64,000 nt of DNA from Planobispora longispora. GTDB lineage: Bacteria; Actinomycetota; Actinomycetes; Streptosporangiales; Streptosporangiaceae. The first letter of the stretch is position 1. Each line of letters opens with the position of its first letter. Under the pieces are notes generated by a model. That model was not told the origin of the DNA, ran no database searches, and saw only the letters and a program-made list of their open reading frames with translations. The stretch lies in contig NZ_BOOH01000018.1 in the NCBI RefSeq assembly GCF_016863135.1, positions 1-64,000 on the forward strand, read 5' to 3'. The translations under genes were made by a program, and so were the position numbers. Positions 18,906-29,408 of this stretch are shown here, piece after piece.

Positions 18906-19481
18906 ATGATGGCCCTGGAGTTCGTCAGCACCGTCCGCGCGGCACGCAGCGGGCCGGTGGACGTGCTCGCCGACGTCGAGGGGATGACCCGCTGGGGCCG
19001 CGAGCACGCCGCGGAGCTGGGGCTCGGCTCCGGCTTCACCGCCACGGAGGAGCTGCGGCGCGAGGTGGTCGAGTTGCGGCAGGCCGTACGGTCCCTGTTC
19101 GCCAAGGCCGTGGCACCCGGCCCGGCCAGCGCCGCGGACGCCCATCGCCTGCCGGATTTCGCCGAGTCGCTCGACCTGGTCAACGCCGCGGCCCGGGCCG
19201 TGCCGCTGGCGCCCCGGCTGGAGTGGCCCGCCGGGGAGTCCCCGGCGGCGCGGAACGTCCCGGTGAGCGAGGCCGACGAGTCGTCCCGGATGCGCGCCGC
19301 CCTCGCCTCCGCGGCGATCGCCCTGCTGGCCGGACCGGAGCGTGAGCAGCTGCGGACCTGCCCGGCCCCGCGCTGCGTGCTGTATTTCGTCAAGGAGCAC
19401 GCCCGCCAGGAGTGGTGCTCGGTGGGCTGCGGGAACCGCGCTCGCGCCGCCCGGCACTACCGCCAGCACAAGGCCCGCTGA
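18906..19481 (+). CDS. CGNR zinc-finger / ABATE-domain putative regulator
   Basis: 191 aa. An N-terminal stress-induced ABATE-like domain (LEFVSTVRA...VDVLADVEGMTRW) is followed by a C-terminal CGNR zinc finger (about 147-190) with C-X4-C ... C-X3-C spacing in TCPAPRCVLYFVKEH and WCSVGCGNRARAARHYRQH. The family is treated as DNA-binding regulators, common in actinobacteria; targets are unknown. The ATG at 18906 is six bases after a TAGAAT box, suggesting a leaderless mRNA; a second in-frame ATG follows immediately. Confidence 0.88.
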   Translation: MMALEFVSTVRAARSGPVDVLADVEGMTRWGREHAAELGLGSGFTATEELRREVVELRQAVRSLFAKAVAPGPASAADAHRLPDFAESLDLVNAAARAVPLAPRLEWPAGESPAARNVPVSEADESSRMRAALASAAIALLAGPEREQLRTCPAPRCVLYFVKEHARQEWCSVGCGNRARAARHYRQHKAR

Positions 19482-19623
19482 CCGTCCGCCACCGCGGCGC
19501 CGGCCGCACCGGGCGCTCCCGCCCGCGCGCCGACGCCACCGACCGCCGCGACATCGGCCGCTCCCGCCCGGCCGGGGAGGCCGGGGCGTCAACCGTCGCC
19601 GTCCCGCGCCGGGAGTCGGAGCG

Positions 19624-20631
19624 TCAGTCGTCGCCGTCCCGCGCAGGGGCGGCGAGGGTGTCCCGGCCCCAGCGGAGCAGGCGGTCGTGGACGGCCGCGA
19701 CCGCCCGCCGGGTCAGCGCCCCGTCCCTGACGGCGAGGAACAGCGTGTTGATCGGCGGCAGTTCGGGCTCGGCGAGCGGGACGAGCCTGCCCGCGGCCAG
19801 CTCCTCCTCGCACAGGTAGCGGGGCAGCACCGACATCCCGGCGCCCGCCACGACGGCGGCGGCGGCCCCGCGCAGGTCCGGCATGACGAGGGCGGCGGAC
19901 ATGACCGGCCGGGTCCCGAACACCGTCCGCCAGTAGCGCCGGATGACCGGAAGGTCCTCGGCGTAGGCGACCATCGGCACACCGGCCAGCCGGGCCGCCT
20001 CCGGACCCCGCCCACCGGCCGTCGCACCGGAGACCGTCATCCCCGGACCCGCCGGGCCCGGATCCGCCGTGTTCCCGGCGGGTCCCACGCGGGCGGCCCA
20101 GCCGGGCGAGGCCACCAGGACGAACTCCTCGTCCAGCAGGGGCGTGGCGTGCACGCCCCGGCGGCGGGGACGCACCGAGGAGACGACGAGGTCCAGCGTC
20201 CCGGCGGCCAGCCGGTCGAGCAGGTCGTCGGCCAGGCCCAGCTCGACGCGGATCCGCAGGCCCCCGGCGACCAGCGGGGCGAGGACGCGCACGACGCGGG
20301 TGGACATCAGCTCGGCGGGACCGCCCAGGTGCACCGCGCGGGCCGAGGCGTCCGGGTCGAGGTCCGTACCGACCGCCTCCGCCAGCATGTCGAGGGGGGC
20401 GGCGAGCCGCCGGGCGAGCTCGTCGGCGGCCGCGGTGGGGGCGACGCCGCGCGGGAGGCGCTCGAACAGCCTCCGGTCCAGCGTCGTCTCCAGGGCCTTG
20501 ATCTGCGCGCTCACCGCCGGCTGCGACATCCGCAGGACGTGCGCGGCGCCGGTGACGGAGCCCGAGCGGTAGACGGCCAGGAACGTGCGGAGCACGTCGA
20601 GCGACAGGGAACCCCGGGAAACCTCTGACAC
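19624..20631 (-). CDS. LysR-family transcriptional regulator
   Basis: 335 aa. The N-terminal winged HTH (LSLDVLRTFLAVYRSGSVTGAAHVLRMSQPAVSAQI...) is followed by a LysR substrate-binding domain. I start at GTG 20631, with AGGAG eight bases upstream; GTG 20640 and the long extension to 20727 are less likely. It is divergent from the DJ-1/PfpI gene, the classical LysR arrangement, so it probably controls that gene. The substrate-binding half has an unusual Gly/Pro-rich insertion (VGPAGNTADPGPAGPG), perhaps a loop. The inducer is unknown. Confidence 0.92.
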   Translation of the reverse strand: MSEVSRGSLSLDVLRTFLAVYRSGSVTGAAHVLRMSQPAVSAQIKALETTLDRRLFERLPRGVAPTAAADELARRLAAPLDMLAEAVGTDLDPDASARAVHLGGPAELMSTRVVRVLAPLVAGGLRIRVELGLADDLLDRLAAGTLDLVVSSVRPRRRGVHATPLLDEEFVLVASPGWAARVGPAGNTADPGPAGPGMTVSGATAGGRGPEAARLAGVPMVAYAEDLPVIRRYWRTVFGTRPVMSAALVMPDLRGAAAAVVAGAGMSVLPRYLCEEELAAGRLVPLAEPELPPINTLFLAVRDGALTRRAVAAVHDRLLRWGRDTLAAPARDGDD

Positions 20632-20692
20632 CCTCGACACTCCTGCCGCCCCCCGCGCCTTCGGCATCCCTGCCGTCCCCGACACTTCCGAT

Positions 20693-20749
20693 GCATCATG
20701 CCATCGAAATTCTGATGCCTGCTGCAAAGCTCGGCTATTTGTTCTGATG
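20693..20749. promoter_or_regulatory. Candidate LysR operator region in the LysR/DJ-1 divergent promoter
   Basis: Inverted half-sites GCATCA (20693-20698) and TGATGC (20713-20718) are followed by two direct copies of TTCTGATG (20710-20717 and 20742-20749) spaced exactly 32 bp apart, about three helical turns, in an AT-richer stretch. The layout fits a recognition site plus activation site for the adjacent LysR regulator. The sequence is seen; the role is inferred. Confidence 0.4.
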
Positions 20750-20774
20750 GCGTTCCAACGGTCATCCTCGGTTC

Positions 20775-21446
20775 ATGAGCAAGCGCATCCTCACCATCCT
20801 GACCAGCCACGACCGGCTCGGCGAGACCGGCCGGACCACCGGGTTCTACGTCTCGGAGGCCGCCCACCCGTGGAAGGTCTTCCGCCGGGCCGGGTTCGAG
20901 ACCGACCTGGCCAGCGTCGCGGGCGGCGAGCCTCCGCAGGACGGCTACGACGCCGAGGATCCCGTTCAGCGGGAGTTCGCCGAGGCGTACGGCGAGCGGC
21001 TGCGGAACACCCCGCGCGCCGCCGACGTGGACCCGGCCGGCTACGACGCGGTGTTCTTCGCCGGCGGTCACGGCACCATGTGGGACTTCCCCGGGAACGA
21101 GGACCTGGCGCGCCTGGCCCGCTCCGTCTACGAGAACGGCGGAGTGGTGGCCGCGGTGTGCCACGGCCCTTCGGCCCTGGTGGACCTCACCCTCTCCGAC
21201 GGCTCCCACCTGGTCGCGGGCAAGCAGGTCGCGGCCTTCACCAATTCCGAGGAGAGCGCCGTCGGGCTCACCGGGACGGTGCCGTTCCTGCTGGCCGACG
21301 CCCTCGCCGAGCGCGGCGCCCGGCACACGGCGGCCCCCGACTTCCAGCGGCACGTCGTCAGCGACGGCCGACTGGTCACCGGTCAGAACCCGGCGAGCGC
21401 CGCCGGGGTGGCCGAGGAGATCGTCAGAGTTCTCAGCGAAAAGTGA
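20775..21446 (+). CDS. DJ-1/PfpI superfamily protein, Hsp31-like class I glutamine amidotransferase fold
   Basis: 223 aa. The nucleophile elbow AAVCHGP places Cys129-His130, and Glu28 (SEAAHPW) is the usual acidic partner. FFAGGHGTMWDFP is the conserved loop of the Hsp31/glyoxalase III-like branch. Such proteins detoxify methylglyoxal or repair glycated molecules, or act as chaperones; which applies cannot be read from sequence. It is divergent from the LysR gene that probably controls it. A glyoxalase-fold (VOC) gene lies downstream, and the two may belong to a common aldehyde-stress context. Confidence 0.9.
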   Translation: MSKRILTILTSHDRLGETGRTTGFYVSEAAHPWKVFRRAGFETDLASVAGGEPPQDGYDAEDPVQREFAEAYGERLRNTPRAADVDPAGYDAVFFAGGHGTMWDFPGNEDLARLARSVYENGGVVAAVCHGPSALVDLTLSDGSHLVAGKQVAAFTNSEESAVGLTGTVPFLLADALAERGARHTAAPDFQRHVVSDGRLVTGQNPASAAGVAEEIVRVLSEK

Positions 21447-21480
21447 TGCAGGTCACTCTCTTATAACGCTAAATCATCAT

Positions 21481-21519
21481 TGGATCCGTTAGTCTGTCGG
21501 GAGATGACTAACGGATCCA
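21481..21519. promoter_or_regulatory. Perfect 14-bp inverted repeat, probable operator or hairpin before the VOC gene
   Basis: Arms TGGATCCGTTAGTC (21481-21494) and GACTAACGGATCCA (21506-21519) are perfectly complementary around an 11-base spacer. A third CCGTTAG half-site follows at 21521-21527. It lies 28 bases before the VOC start and just after an AT-rich TTATAACGCT. CCGTTAG/CTAACGG half-sites resemble TetR- or MarR-type operators. As RNA it would form a stable hairpin close to the ribosome-binding site. Confidence 0.6.
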
Positions 21520-21547
21520 GCCGTTAGAAAGCGTGATGGGAGAAACG

Positions 21548-21991
21548 ATGACCTTCCGTACCGGCCACGTGGGCCTCAACGTCTCCGACCTCGACGCGTC
21601 CAAGGACTTCTACCGGAAGGTCTTCGGCTTCGAGATCGTCGGCGAGTCGGCCGAGGAGGGCCGCCGCTACGCCTTCCTCGGCCTCGACGGCACGCTCGTG
21701 CTGACCCTCTGGCAGCAGAGCGAGGGCCGCTTCGCCACCGGCCTGCCCGGCCTGCACCACCTGTCCTTCCAGGTCCCGGACGTCGAGACGGTCCGGCGGG
21801 CCGAGACCGTCATCCGGGAGCTCGGGGCCGCGTTCCACCACGACGGCATCGTCCCCCACGGCGAGGGCGCGTCCTCCGGCGGCGTGTTCTTCGAGGACCC
21901 GGACGGCATCCGGCTGGAGATCTACGCGCCCGCCGGCGCCGGCGACGCCCTCGCCCCCACCCCCGGGGCGCCCACCTGCGGTTTCTTCTAG
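21548..21991 (+). CDS. VOC-family (glyoxalase/bleomycin-resistance fold) protein
   Basis: 147 aa with two beta-alpha-beta-beta-beta modules. Likely metal ligands are His7 (GHVGLNVSDL), the LHHLSFQV histidine in the second module and the Glu in RLEIYAP. FYRKVFGFEIV and EDPDGIRLEIY are typical of VOC proteins. The start is ATG 21548, because GGGAGAAACG lies just upstream. The substrate is unknown. A strong inverted repeat in the promoter suggests tight regulation. It is followed after 36 bp by the PNPOx-like gene, so the two are probably co-transcribed. Confidence 0.88.
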   Translation: MTFRTGHVGLNVSDLDASKDFYRKVFGFEIVGESAEEGRRYAFLGLDGTLVLTLWQQSEGRFATGLPGLHHLSFQVPDVETVRRAETVIRELGAAFHHDGIVPHGEGASSGGVFFEDPDGIRLEIYAPAGAGDALAPTPGAPTCGFF

Positions 21992-22027
21992 ACCGGCCAC
22001 CAAGACCGACCTCGGACGGGAGGACCC

Positions 22028-22954
22028 ATGAGACACGAGGGAGAGATCGCGGTCCAGCGGCGGGCCGGGGTGCGCCGGGCCGGAGAGCTGGGGTCGGCAC
22101 GGACCCGCCCGGAGATCCCGGCCGTGGCGGGCGACTTCCTGGGCGCGCAGCGGATGCTCGTCGTCGGAGCCGCCGACGCCTCCGGCCGGGTCTGGGCGAG
22201 CGCGCTGACCGGCCCGGCCGGGTTCGCCCGGCCGTACGGCGAGCGCACCGTCGTGGTGGACGCGCTGCCGGGCCCGCACGACCCGCTGGCGGGGGTGCTC
22301 GGCGCCGAGGGGGAACACGACCTCGGGACCCTCGCCATCGAACCGGCCACCCGGCGGCGGATGCGCCTCAACGGCCGGGCGCGCCGGGACGGGGACCGCC
22401 TGGTGATCCACACCGAGCAGGTCTACTCCAACTGCCCCAAGTACATCCAGACCCGAGCGATCGCCGAGGACCCGCCCCCGGCGTACGGCGCCGCCGGGAC
22501 GCTCACCGGCGAGGCGCTCACCGGCGGGCAGCGGGCGTGGATCGGCCGCGCGGACACGTTCTTCGTGGCCACCAGCGCCGCCGGGCTCGGCGCCGACGTC
22601 TCGCACCGGGGCGGCAGCCCCGGGTTCGTCCGGGTGACCGGCGACCGCCGGCTGGTCTGGCCCGACTATCAGGGCAACTCGATGTACATGACGCTGGGCA
22701 ACCTGGAGCTGGACGAACGTTGCGGTCTGCTCTTCCTCGACTGGGAGGACGGCGGCGCGCTCCACCTGACCGGCCGGGCCCGGGTGGACTGGGATCCGGG
22801 TGACGTCCCGGGGGCGGAACGGCTGGTCGAGTTCGACGTGGACGAGGTCGTCCAGATCGCCGGGGCGGTCCCGCTCCGCTGGACGTTCGGCGACTATTCC
22901 CGGCACAACCCCCCGGCGGAGGGAGTGGCGGACCTTCTCCCCGCGAGGGGTTGA
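22028..22954 (+). CDS. Pyridoxamine 5'-phosphate oxidase-like flavin-binding protein
   Basis: 308 aa with two PNPOx-like split-barrel segments, for example MLVVGAADASGRVWASALTG and FFVATSAAGLGADVSHRGG-PGFVRV, then GNSMYMTLGNLELDERCGLLF and a final ETTR-like strand. This subgroup is annotated as pyridoxamine-phosphate oxidase-family protein or FAD-binding oxidoreductase partner; it is not the B6 enzyme PdxH. GGGAGGACCC precedes the ATG. Probably in one unit with the VOC gene; the cox operon starts 88 bp later. Confidence 0.82.
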   Translation: MRHEGEIAVQRRAGVRRAGELGSARTRPEIPAVAGDFLGAQRMLVVGAADASGRVWASALTGPAGFARPYGERTVVVDALPGPHDPLAGVLGAEGEHDLGTLAIEPATRRRMRLNGRARRDGDRLVIHTEQVYSNCPKYIQTRAIAEDPPPAYGAAGTLTGEALTGGQRAWIGRADTFFVATSAAGLGADVSHRGGSPGFVRVTGDRRLVWPDYQGNSMYMTLGNLELDERCGLLFLDWEDGGALHLTGRARVDWDPGDVPGAERLVEFDVDEVVQIAGAVPLRWTFGDYSRHNPPAEGVADLLPARG

Positions 22955-23041
22955 CCGGCGTGAACAGGGGCGTACGTTCGCATTTATCAGCCGGCTCTCT
23001 ACTTCTCCTCAAATCCCATCGCGGATGCCCCTGGAGGACGT

Positions 23042-23547
23042 ATGCCCCGAATCACCGTCACCGTCGACGGAATCACCTACGAGGAGGAGGTGGAGCCGCG
23101 TCTCCTCCTCGTCCACCTCCTGCGAGACCGGCTCGGCAAGACCGGGACGCCCGTCGGCTGCGACACCGGCAACTGCGGCGCCTGCACCGTGATGCTCGAC
23201 GGCAAGAGCGTCAAGAGCTGCTCCGTGCTCGCCGCGCAGGCCGACGAGTGCGACGTCGTCACGATCGAGGGCCTCGGCCGCGCCGGCGAACTCCATCCCA
23301 TGCAGCAGGCGTTCCACGCCGAGCACGCCCTGCAGTGCGGATACTGCACCCCCGGCATGATCATGGCCGCGATCGACCTCCTCCGGGACACCCCCGACCC
23401 CTCCGACGAGGCCATCCGCGAAGGGCTGGAGGGCAACCTGTGCCGGTGCACGGGCTACAGCAACATCGTCCGCGCGGTACGGCGCGGCGCGCGCGAGATG
23501 TCCGGGGAGACGCCCGCCCCGGCGACCGGCGGGGAGGTGCGGACCTC

Positions 23548-23551
<4 letters not shown>
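23042..23551 (+). CDS. coxS: Molybdenum hydroxylase [2Fe-2S] small subunit (CoxS-like)
   Basis: 169 aa carrying two [2Fe-2S] clusters: the plant-ferredoxin type cluster in [17 protein letters not shown]...SC and the C-terminal cluster in [11 protein letters not shown] ... LCRCTGY. It passes electrons from the Mo site of CoxL to the FAD of CoxM. GGAGGACGT precedes the ATG. Its stop overlaps the coxL start (ATGA). Gene order S-L-M is seen in form II-type and other xanthine-dehydrogenase-family operons. Confidence 0.93.
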
Positions 23552-26003
<2,452 letters not shown>

Positions 26004-26007
<4 letters not shown>

Positions 26008-26927
26008 TCCCCGCGACGTTCGACTACATCCGGCCCGCGTCCCTGGACGAGGCCTGCCACGTGCTGCGCGACGCCGGGGACTCCGGGGACGACGTCAAGG
26101 TCCTGGCCGGAGGCCAGTCGCTGCTGCCGCTGCTGCGCCTGCGGCTGGCCTACCCGTCCGCGCTGGTGGACCTGGGGCGGCTGCCCGGCCTGCGCGGCGT
26201 GGAGGACCGGGGCGACCACGTGTTCATCGGCGCGCTCACCACCCACGACGAGGTGCTGCGCTCCCCGGTGGTCCGCGAGCACGTCCCGCTGGTGGCGATG
26301 GCCACCGCCACCGTCGCCGACCCCGCCGTACGGCACCGCGGCACCTTCGGCGGCTCCCTGGCCCACGCCGACCCCGCCGGCGACCTGCCCGCCGTCGCCC
26401 TGGCCCTGGACTGCGTGTTCATCGCCCGGTCGGCCGAGGGCGAGCGGGAGATCCCGGCGGCCGAGTTCTTCACCGACTACCTGGAGACGGCGCTGCGGCC
26501 GGGCGAGGTCCTGATCGGGGTCCGGGCGCCCAAGCTCGGCGCGGACTGGGGCTTCCACTACGAGAAGTTCACCCGGACCGCGCAGGCCTGGGCGATCGTC
26601 GGCGTGGCGGCCGCCGTCCGGTCGGAGGGCGGCGACATCGCCGAGGCCCGGATCGGGCTGACCAACATGGGCCCGACGCCCCTGCGGGCGCAGGTGGCGG
26701 AGGAGGCGCTGCGCGGGCTGGGCGTCGCGCACGGCAACGGCGGCGGCCCCGCTCCCGGAAGCGCCCCCGGCAGCGCCCCCGATGGAGCCCGCGACCCGGT
26801 CAGGGACGCCTGCGGCCAGGCGGCCGAGGGCGCCTCTCCCCCGTCGGACCTGCACGCCAGGCCCGACTACCGCGCCCACCTCGCCCGGGTGCTGACCTAC
26901 CGGGCGGTCCGGGCGGCGAGCGCCTGA
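26004..26927 (+). CDS. coxM: FAD-binding medium subunit of the molybdenum hydroxylase (CoxM-like)
   Basis: 307 aa. FAD-binding motifs are AGGQSLLP (about 34-41) and TFGGSLAHADPAGD (the TIGG-type loop). The C-terminal CO-dehydrogenase flavoprotein domain contains a Gly/Ala/Pro-rich insertion of about 40 residues (NGGGPAPGSAPGSAP...), which is unusual and probably an exposed loop. It starts in an ATGA overlap with coxL. A very strong hairpin directly after the stop ends the S-L-M unit. Confidence 0.93.
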
Positions 26928-26928
26928 G

Positions 26929-26974
26929 CCGTGCGGCGGGCCGGGGAGACGCGTCCCCCCGGCCCGCCGCACGG
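26929..26974 (+). terminator. Strong hairpin terminator of the cox operon
   Basis: Perfect 18-bp arms (26929-26946 and 26957-26974; core GTGCGGCGGGCCGGGG) with a 10-base loop, starting two bases after the coxM stop codon. The downstream strand is C-rich rather than T-rich. Confidence 0.8.
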
Positions 26975-27087
26975 AGTTCCCCCCTCCCCTGCCCTCTGGC
27001 GATGTCGCCGTGCGCGGTCGTAATGTCACAAATACGCGGCGTCGCGGAAACGGCCGACTGTCCGACCGATCGACAAGGAGCGGATCG

Positions 27088-27936
27088 ATGGCTATGCGGT
27101 TCGAGCACGAGTTCACGGTTCCGGTCCCGGTCGAGCAGGCGTGGGCGGTGCTGCTCGACGTCGAGCGGGTCGCCCCCTGCCTCCCCGGGGCCGCGCTCGA
27201 CTCCGTCGACGGGGAGTCCTTCACCGGCCGGATGAAGGTGAAGGTCGGCCCGATCACGGTCACCTACCGGGGTGAGGCCGTCTTCCAGGACGTGGACAAG
27301 GACGCGCACGCCCTGACCATCAAGGCGTCCGGCAAGGAGGCGCGGGGGTCCGGCACGGCCAGCGCCACGGTGACCGCGCGCCTTCACCCGGAGGGCGCCG
27401 ACACCAGGGTCACGGTCGAGACGTCGTTCAACGTGACCGGCCGCCCCGCCCAGTTCGGCCGGGGCGTGATGACCGAGGTCGGCGCCAAGCTGATCGACAG
27501 GTTCGCGGCGAACCTCTCCGACCTGCTGACGGAGGGCCCCGCCGGTCCCGCCGCCGAGACCGAGACGTCCTCCGTCGTCCCCCTCACCCCGGCGGAACCG
27601 GTCTCCCCCGCTCCGGCGCAGGCGCGCCCCCCGGGGGAGGGCGAACCGTCCATCCCGGCGGAGCCCACCTCTCCGGCCTCCCTCAGCGTGGTCCCGACCC
27701 CTCGCGAGGTCGCCCCGGCGCAGGAGGTCCGCCCCGTCGCCCCGGTGGAGGAGCTCCGCGGCCAGGACCCCCATCCGGCCGGGACCGCCCGCACCTCCCT
27801 CACCCCCGACGAGGAGGCCCTGGACCTGCTCGAGGTCGCCGGCGTCCCCCTCCTCAAGCGCGCCGCCCCCCTCGCCGCCGCCCTGGCCGGGCTGTTCCTG
27901 CTCGCCTGGCTGATCCGCCGCGCCCTGCGCCGGTGA
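27088..27936 (+). CDS. coxG: CoxG-like SRPBCC protein with C-terminal membrane anchor
   Basis: 282 aa. Residues about 1-150 are a CoxG/SRPBCC helix-grip domain (FEHEFTVPVPVEQAWAVLLDVERVAPCLPGA ... GRPAQFGRG). About 100 residues of Pro/Glu/Ala-rich linker and a C-terminal hydrophobic helix with a basic end (LLAWLIRRALRR) follow. CoxG in Oligotropha helps anchor CO dehydrogenase to the membrane. The start is ATG 27088, preceded by AAGGAG; the ORF could extend upstream without homology. Because a strong terminator separates it from coxM, it probably has its own promoter. Confidence 0.9.
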   Translation: MAMRFEHEFTVPVPVEQAWAVLLDVERVAPCLPGAALDSVDGESFTGRMKVKVGPITVTYRGEAVFQDVDKDAHALTIKASGKEARGSGTASATVTARLHPEGADTRVTVETSFNVTGRPAQFGRGVMTEVGAKLIDRFAANLSDLLTEGPAGPAAETETSSVVPLTPAEPVSPAPAQARPPGEGEPSIPAEPTSPASLSVVPTPREVAPAQEVRPVAPVEELRGQDPHPAGTARTSLTPDEEALDLLEVAGVPLLKRAAPLAAALAGLFLLAWLIRRALRR

Positions 27937-27948
27937 GCCTTCCGAAAG

Positions 27949-27990
27949 CCGACACCGCCGCAGGCCGGGGCCTGGCGGCGGCGATGTCGG
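27949..27990. terminator. Imperfect hairpin between convergent genes
   Basis: CCGACA pairs with TGTCGG at the ends, and CCGCCGC with the GCGGCGG region inside, with AGGCC/GGCCT at the tip. It is located between the convergent coxG and FtsX-like genes, so a bidirectional terminator is plausible. Confidence 0.45.
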
Positions 27991-28044
27991 TGACGGGGTG
28001 GTGGCAGTGGCGGCGACGTCGGCGGTGACGGTGGCGTCGCCGGT

Positions 28045-29406
28045 TCAGGCGGCGACGGCCTCGATCGCCGGGACGCGCAGGGCCCGCCGGGTCGCGGTGA
28101 GGCTGCCGGCCAGGGCGATGGCGGCGGCGATGACGACGACCACGAGGTAGGGGACGGGGCCGCCGCCCGGCACGATCGAGCCCGTTCTGGCGATGCTGAA
28201 CGGGATGACGGTGACCAGCGCGGCGACCGTGCCGAAGGCCACGCCGGTGGCGGCGAGGACGGCGCTCTCCCCCGCCACCATGCGCAGGACCTGCCGGGAG
28301 GTGGCGCCGACGAGCCTGTGCTGCCCGAACTCCCGGCGGCGGGAGGCCGTCGTGGCGACCATGGTGTTGACCACCATGATGGCGGCGAACGTCAGGATCA
28401 TGCCGATGACGACCAGGTTGGTGGTCTGGGCGTGCTGGTGGTCGGCGGTCCTGACGACACCCGCGGCGACGCCGGCCGCGTCGTCGGTGGCCAGCATGTA
28501 GAGGGTGCCGGTGGCGATCCCGGTGAACAGGATCACGGGCATCAGCGCGGGGGCCAGCTGAGCGGTCCGCTGGGCGAGGTTCGATCCGGCGAGGTGACCG
28601 GCCACGCCGCCGACCCGCTCCATCAGACCGGTGAGCCGGGTGGCGGTCAGCCGCAGCAGCGCCGGGGCCAGCAGCGCGAGACCGGCCGAGAACCAGATGG
28701 AGGCGGGTCCCGCGGTGGCCATCGGCTCGAAGTCGTCCCTGCCGCGCATCACGGTGGCGGTGACGACGGCCAGGTCGGTTCCGAGGAACAGCAGCAGGCC
28801 GGCCGCGGCGATGCGCTTGCGGCTCAGTCGCCCCTCACCGGTGGCGGCGTCGAGGGCCGACGCGGCGGCGCTCATCCGGGCGGTACGGCGCGCGCCGACG
28901 GTCGCGGCGACCAGGGCCGCGGCGATCGTCACGCCGAACCCGAGATGGATGGCGAAGCCGCCGAACTGGTGGTGCACGTCACCGCTGATCTGTCCCGAGC
29001 CGGTCAGCCAGGCCACCAGCACCCGGCCGACGGCCCGGGCCGGGACGATCGCCAGGAAGACCGCGGCGAGGGCGAGGACGAGGGCCTCGCTGACGATCAT
29101 CCGGGTGATCTGGCGGGGGGTGGCGCCGATGTTCCTCAGCAGCGCCATCTCGGCGGCGCGCTGGCGGACCGACAGGCCCAGGGTGGAGGTGACCGCGAAG
29201 GTCACCAGGATCAGGCCCCAGCCGCCGACCACCGCCGCCAGCGTGGTCAGCATCTCCTGCGCCGCCGGGTCGAGGCCCGGCTCGCCGGCGGTGTCGAACA
29301 GCGACCCGAAGGCCATCAGGATCACGGCGCCGAGGAACATCGCCAGGAAACTCGCCAGGAACCCGCTCGCGCGGCCGCTCAAGGACCGCAGTGCCAGGAC
29401 GAACAT
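28045..29406 (-). CDS. FtsX-like ABC transporter permease
   Basis: 453 aa. Two FtsX/MacB-type permease units: an N-terminal membrane helix, then three-helix FtsX blocks around residues 55-170 (RQRAAEMALLRNIGATPRQI) and 330-445 (SRRREFGQHRLVGATSRQVL). It begins two bases after the stop of the ATPase gene. With that ATPase it forms an exporter of the LolCDE/MacB class, often for antimicrobial peptides, lipoproteins or lipids. Divergent TetR control suggests induction by a ligand. Confidence 0.92.
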   Translation of the reverse strand: MFVLALRSLSGRASGFLASFLAMFLGAVILMAFGSLFDTAGEPGLDPAAQEMLTTLAAVVGGWGLILVTFAVTSTLGLSVRQRAAEMALLRNIGATPRQITRMIVSEALVLALAAVFLAIVPARAVGRVLVAWLTGSGQISGDVHHQFGGFAIHLGFGVTIAAALVAATVGARRTARMSAAASALDAATGEGRLSRKRIAAAGLLLFLGTDLAVVTATVMRGRDDFEPMATAGPASIWFSAGLALLAPALLRLTATRLTGLMERVGGVAGHLAGSNLAQRTAQLAPALMPVILFTGIATGTLYMLATDDAAGVAAGVVRTADHQHAQTTNLVVIGMILTFAAIMVVNTMVATTASRRREFGQHRLVGATSRQVLRMVAGESAVLAATGVAFGTVAALVTVIPFSIARTGSIVPGGGPVPYLVVVVIAAAIALAGSLTATRRALRVPAIEAVAA

Positions 29407-29408
29407 GG

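Noticed and set aside
19482-19623. Small gene between the CGNR and LysR genes
   Set aside because: Only GC-rich sequence with a near-duplicate of the LysR gene 3' end (CGTCGCCGTCCCGCGC twice); no start/RBS or conserved frame.
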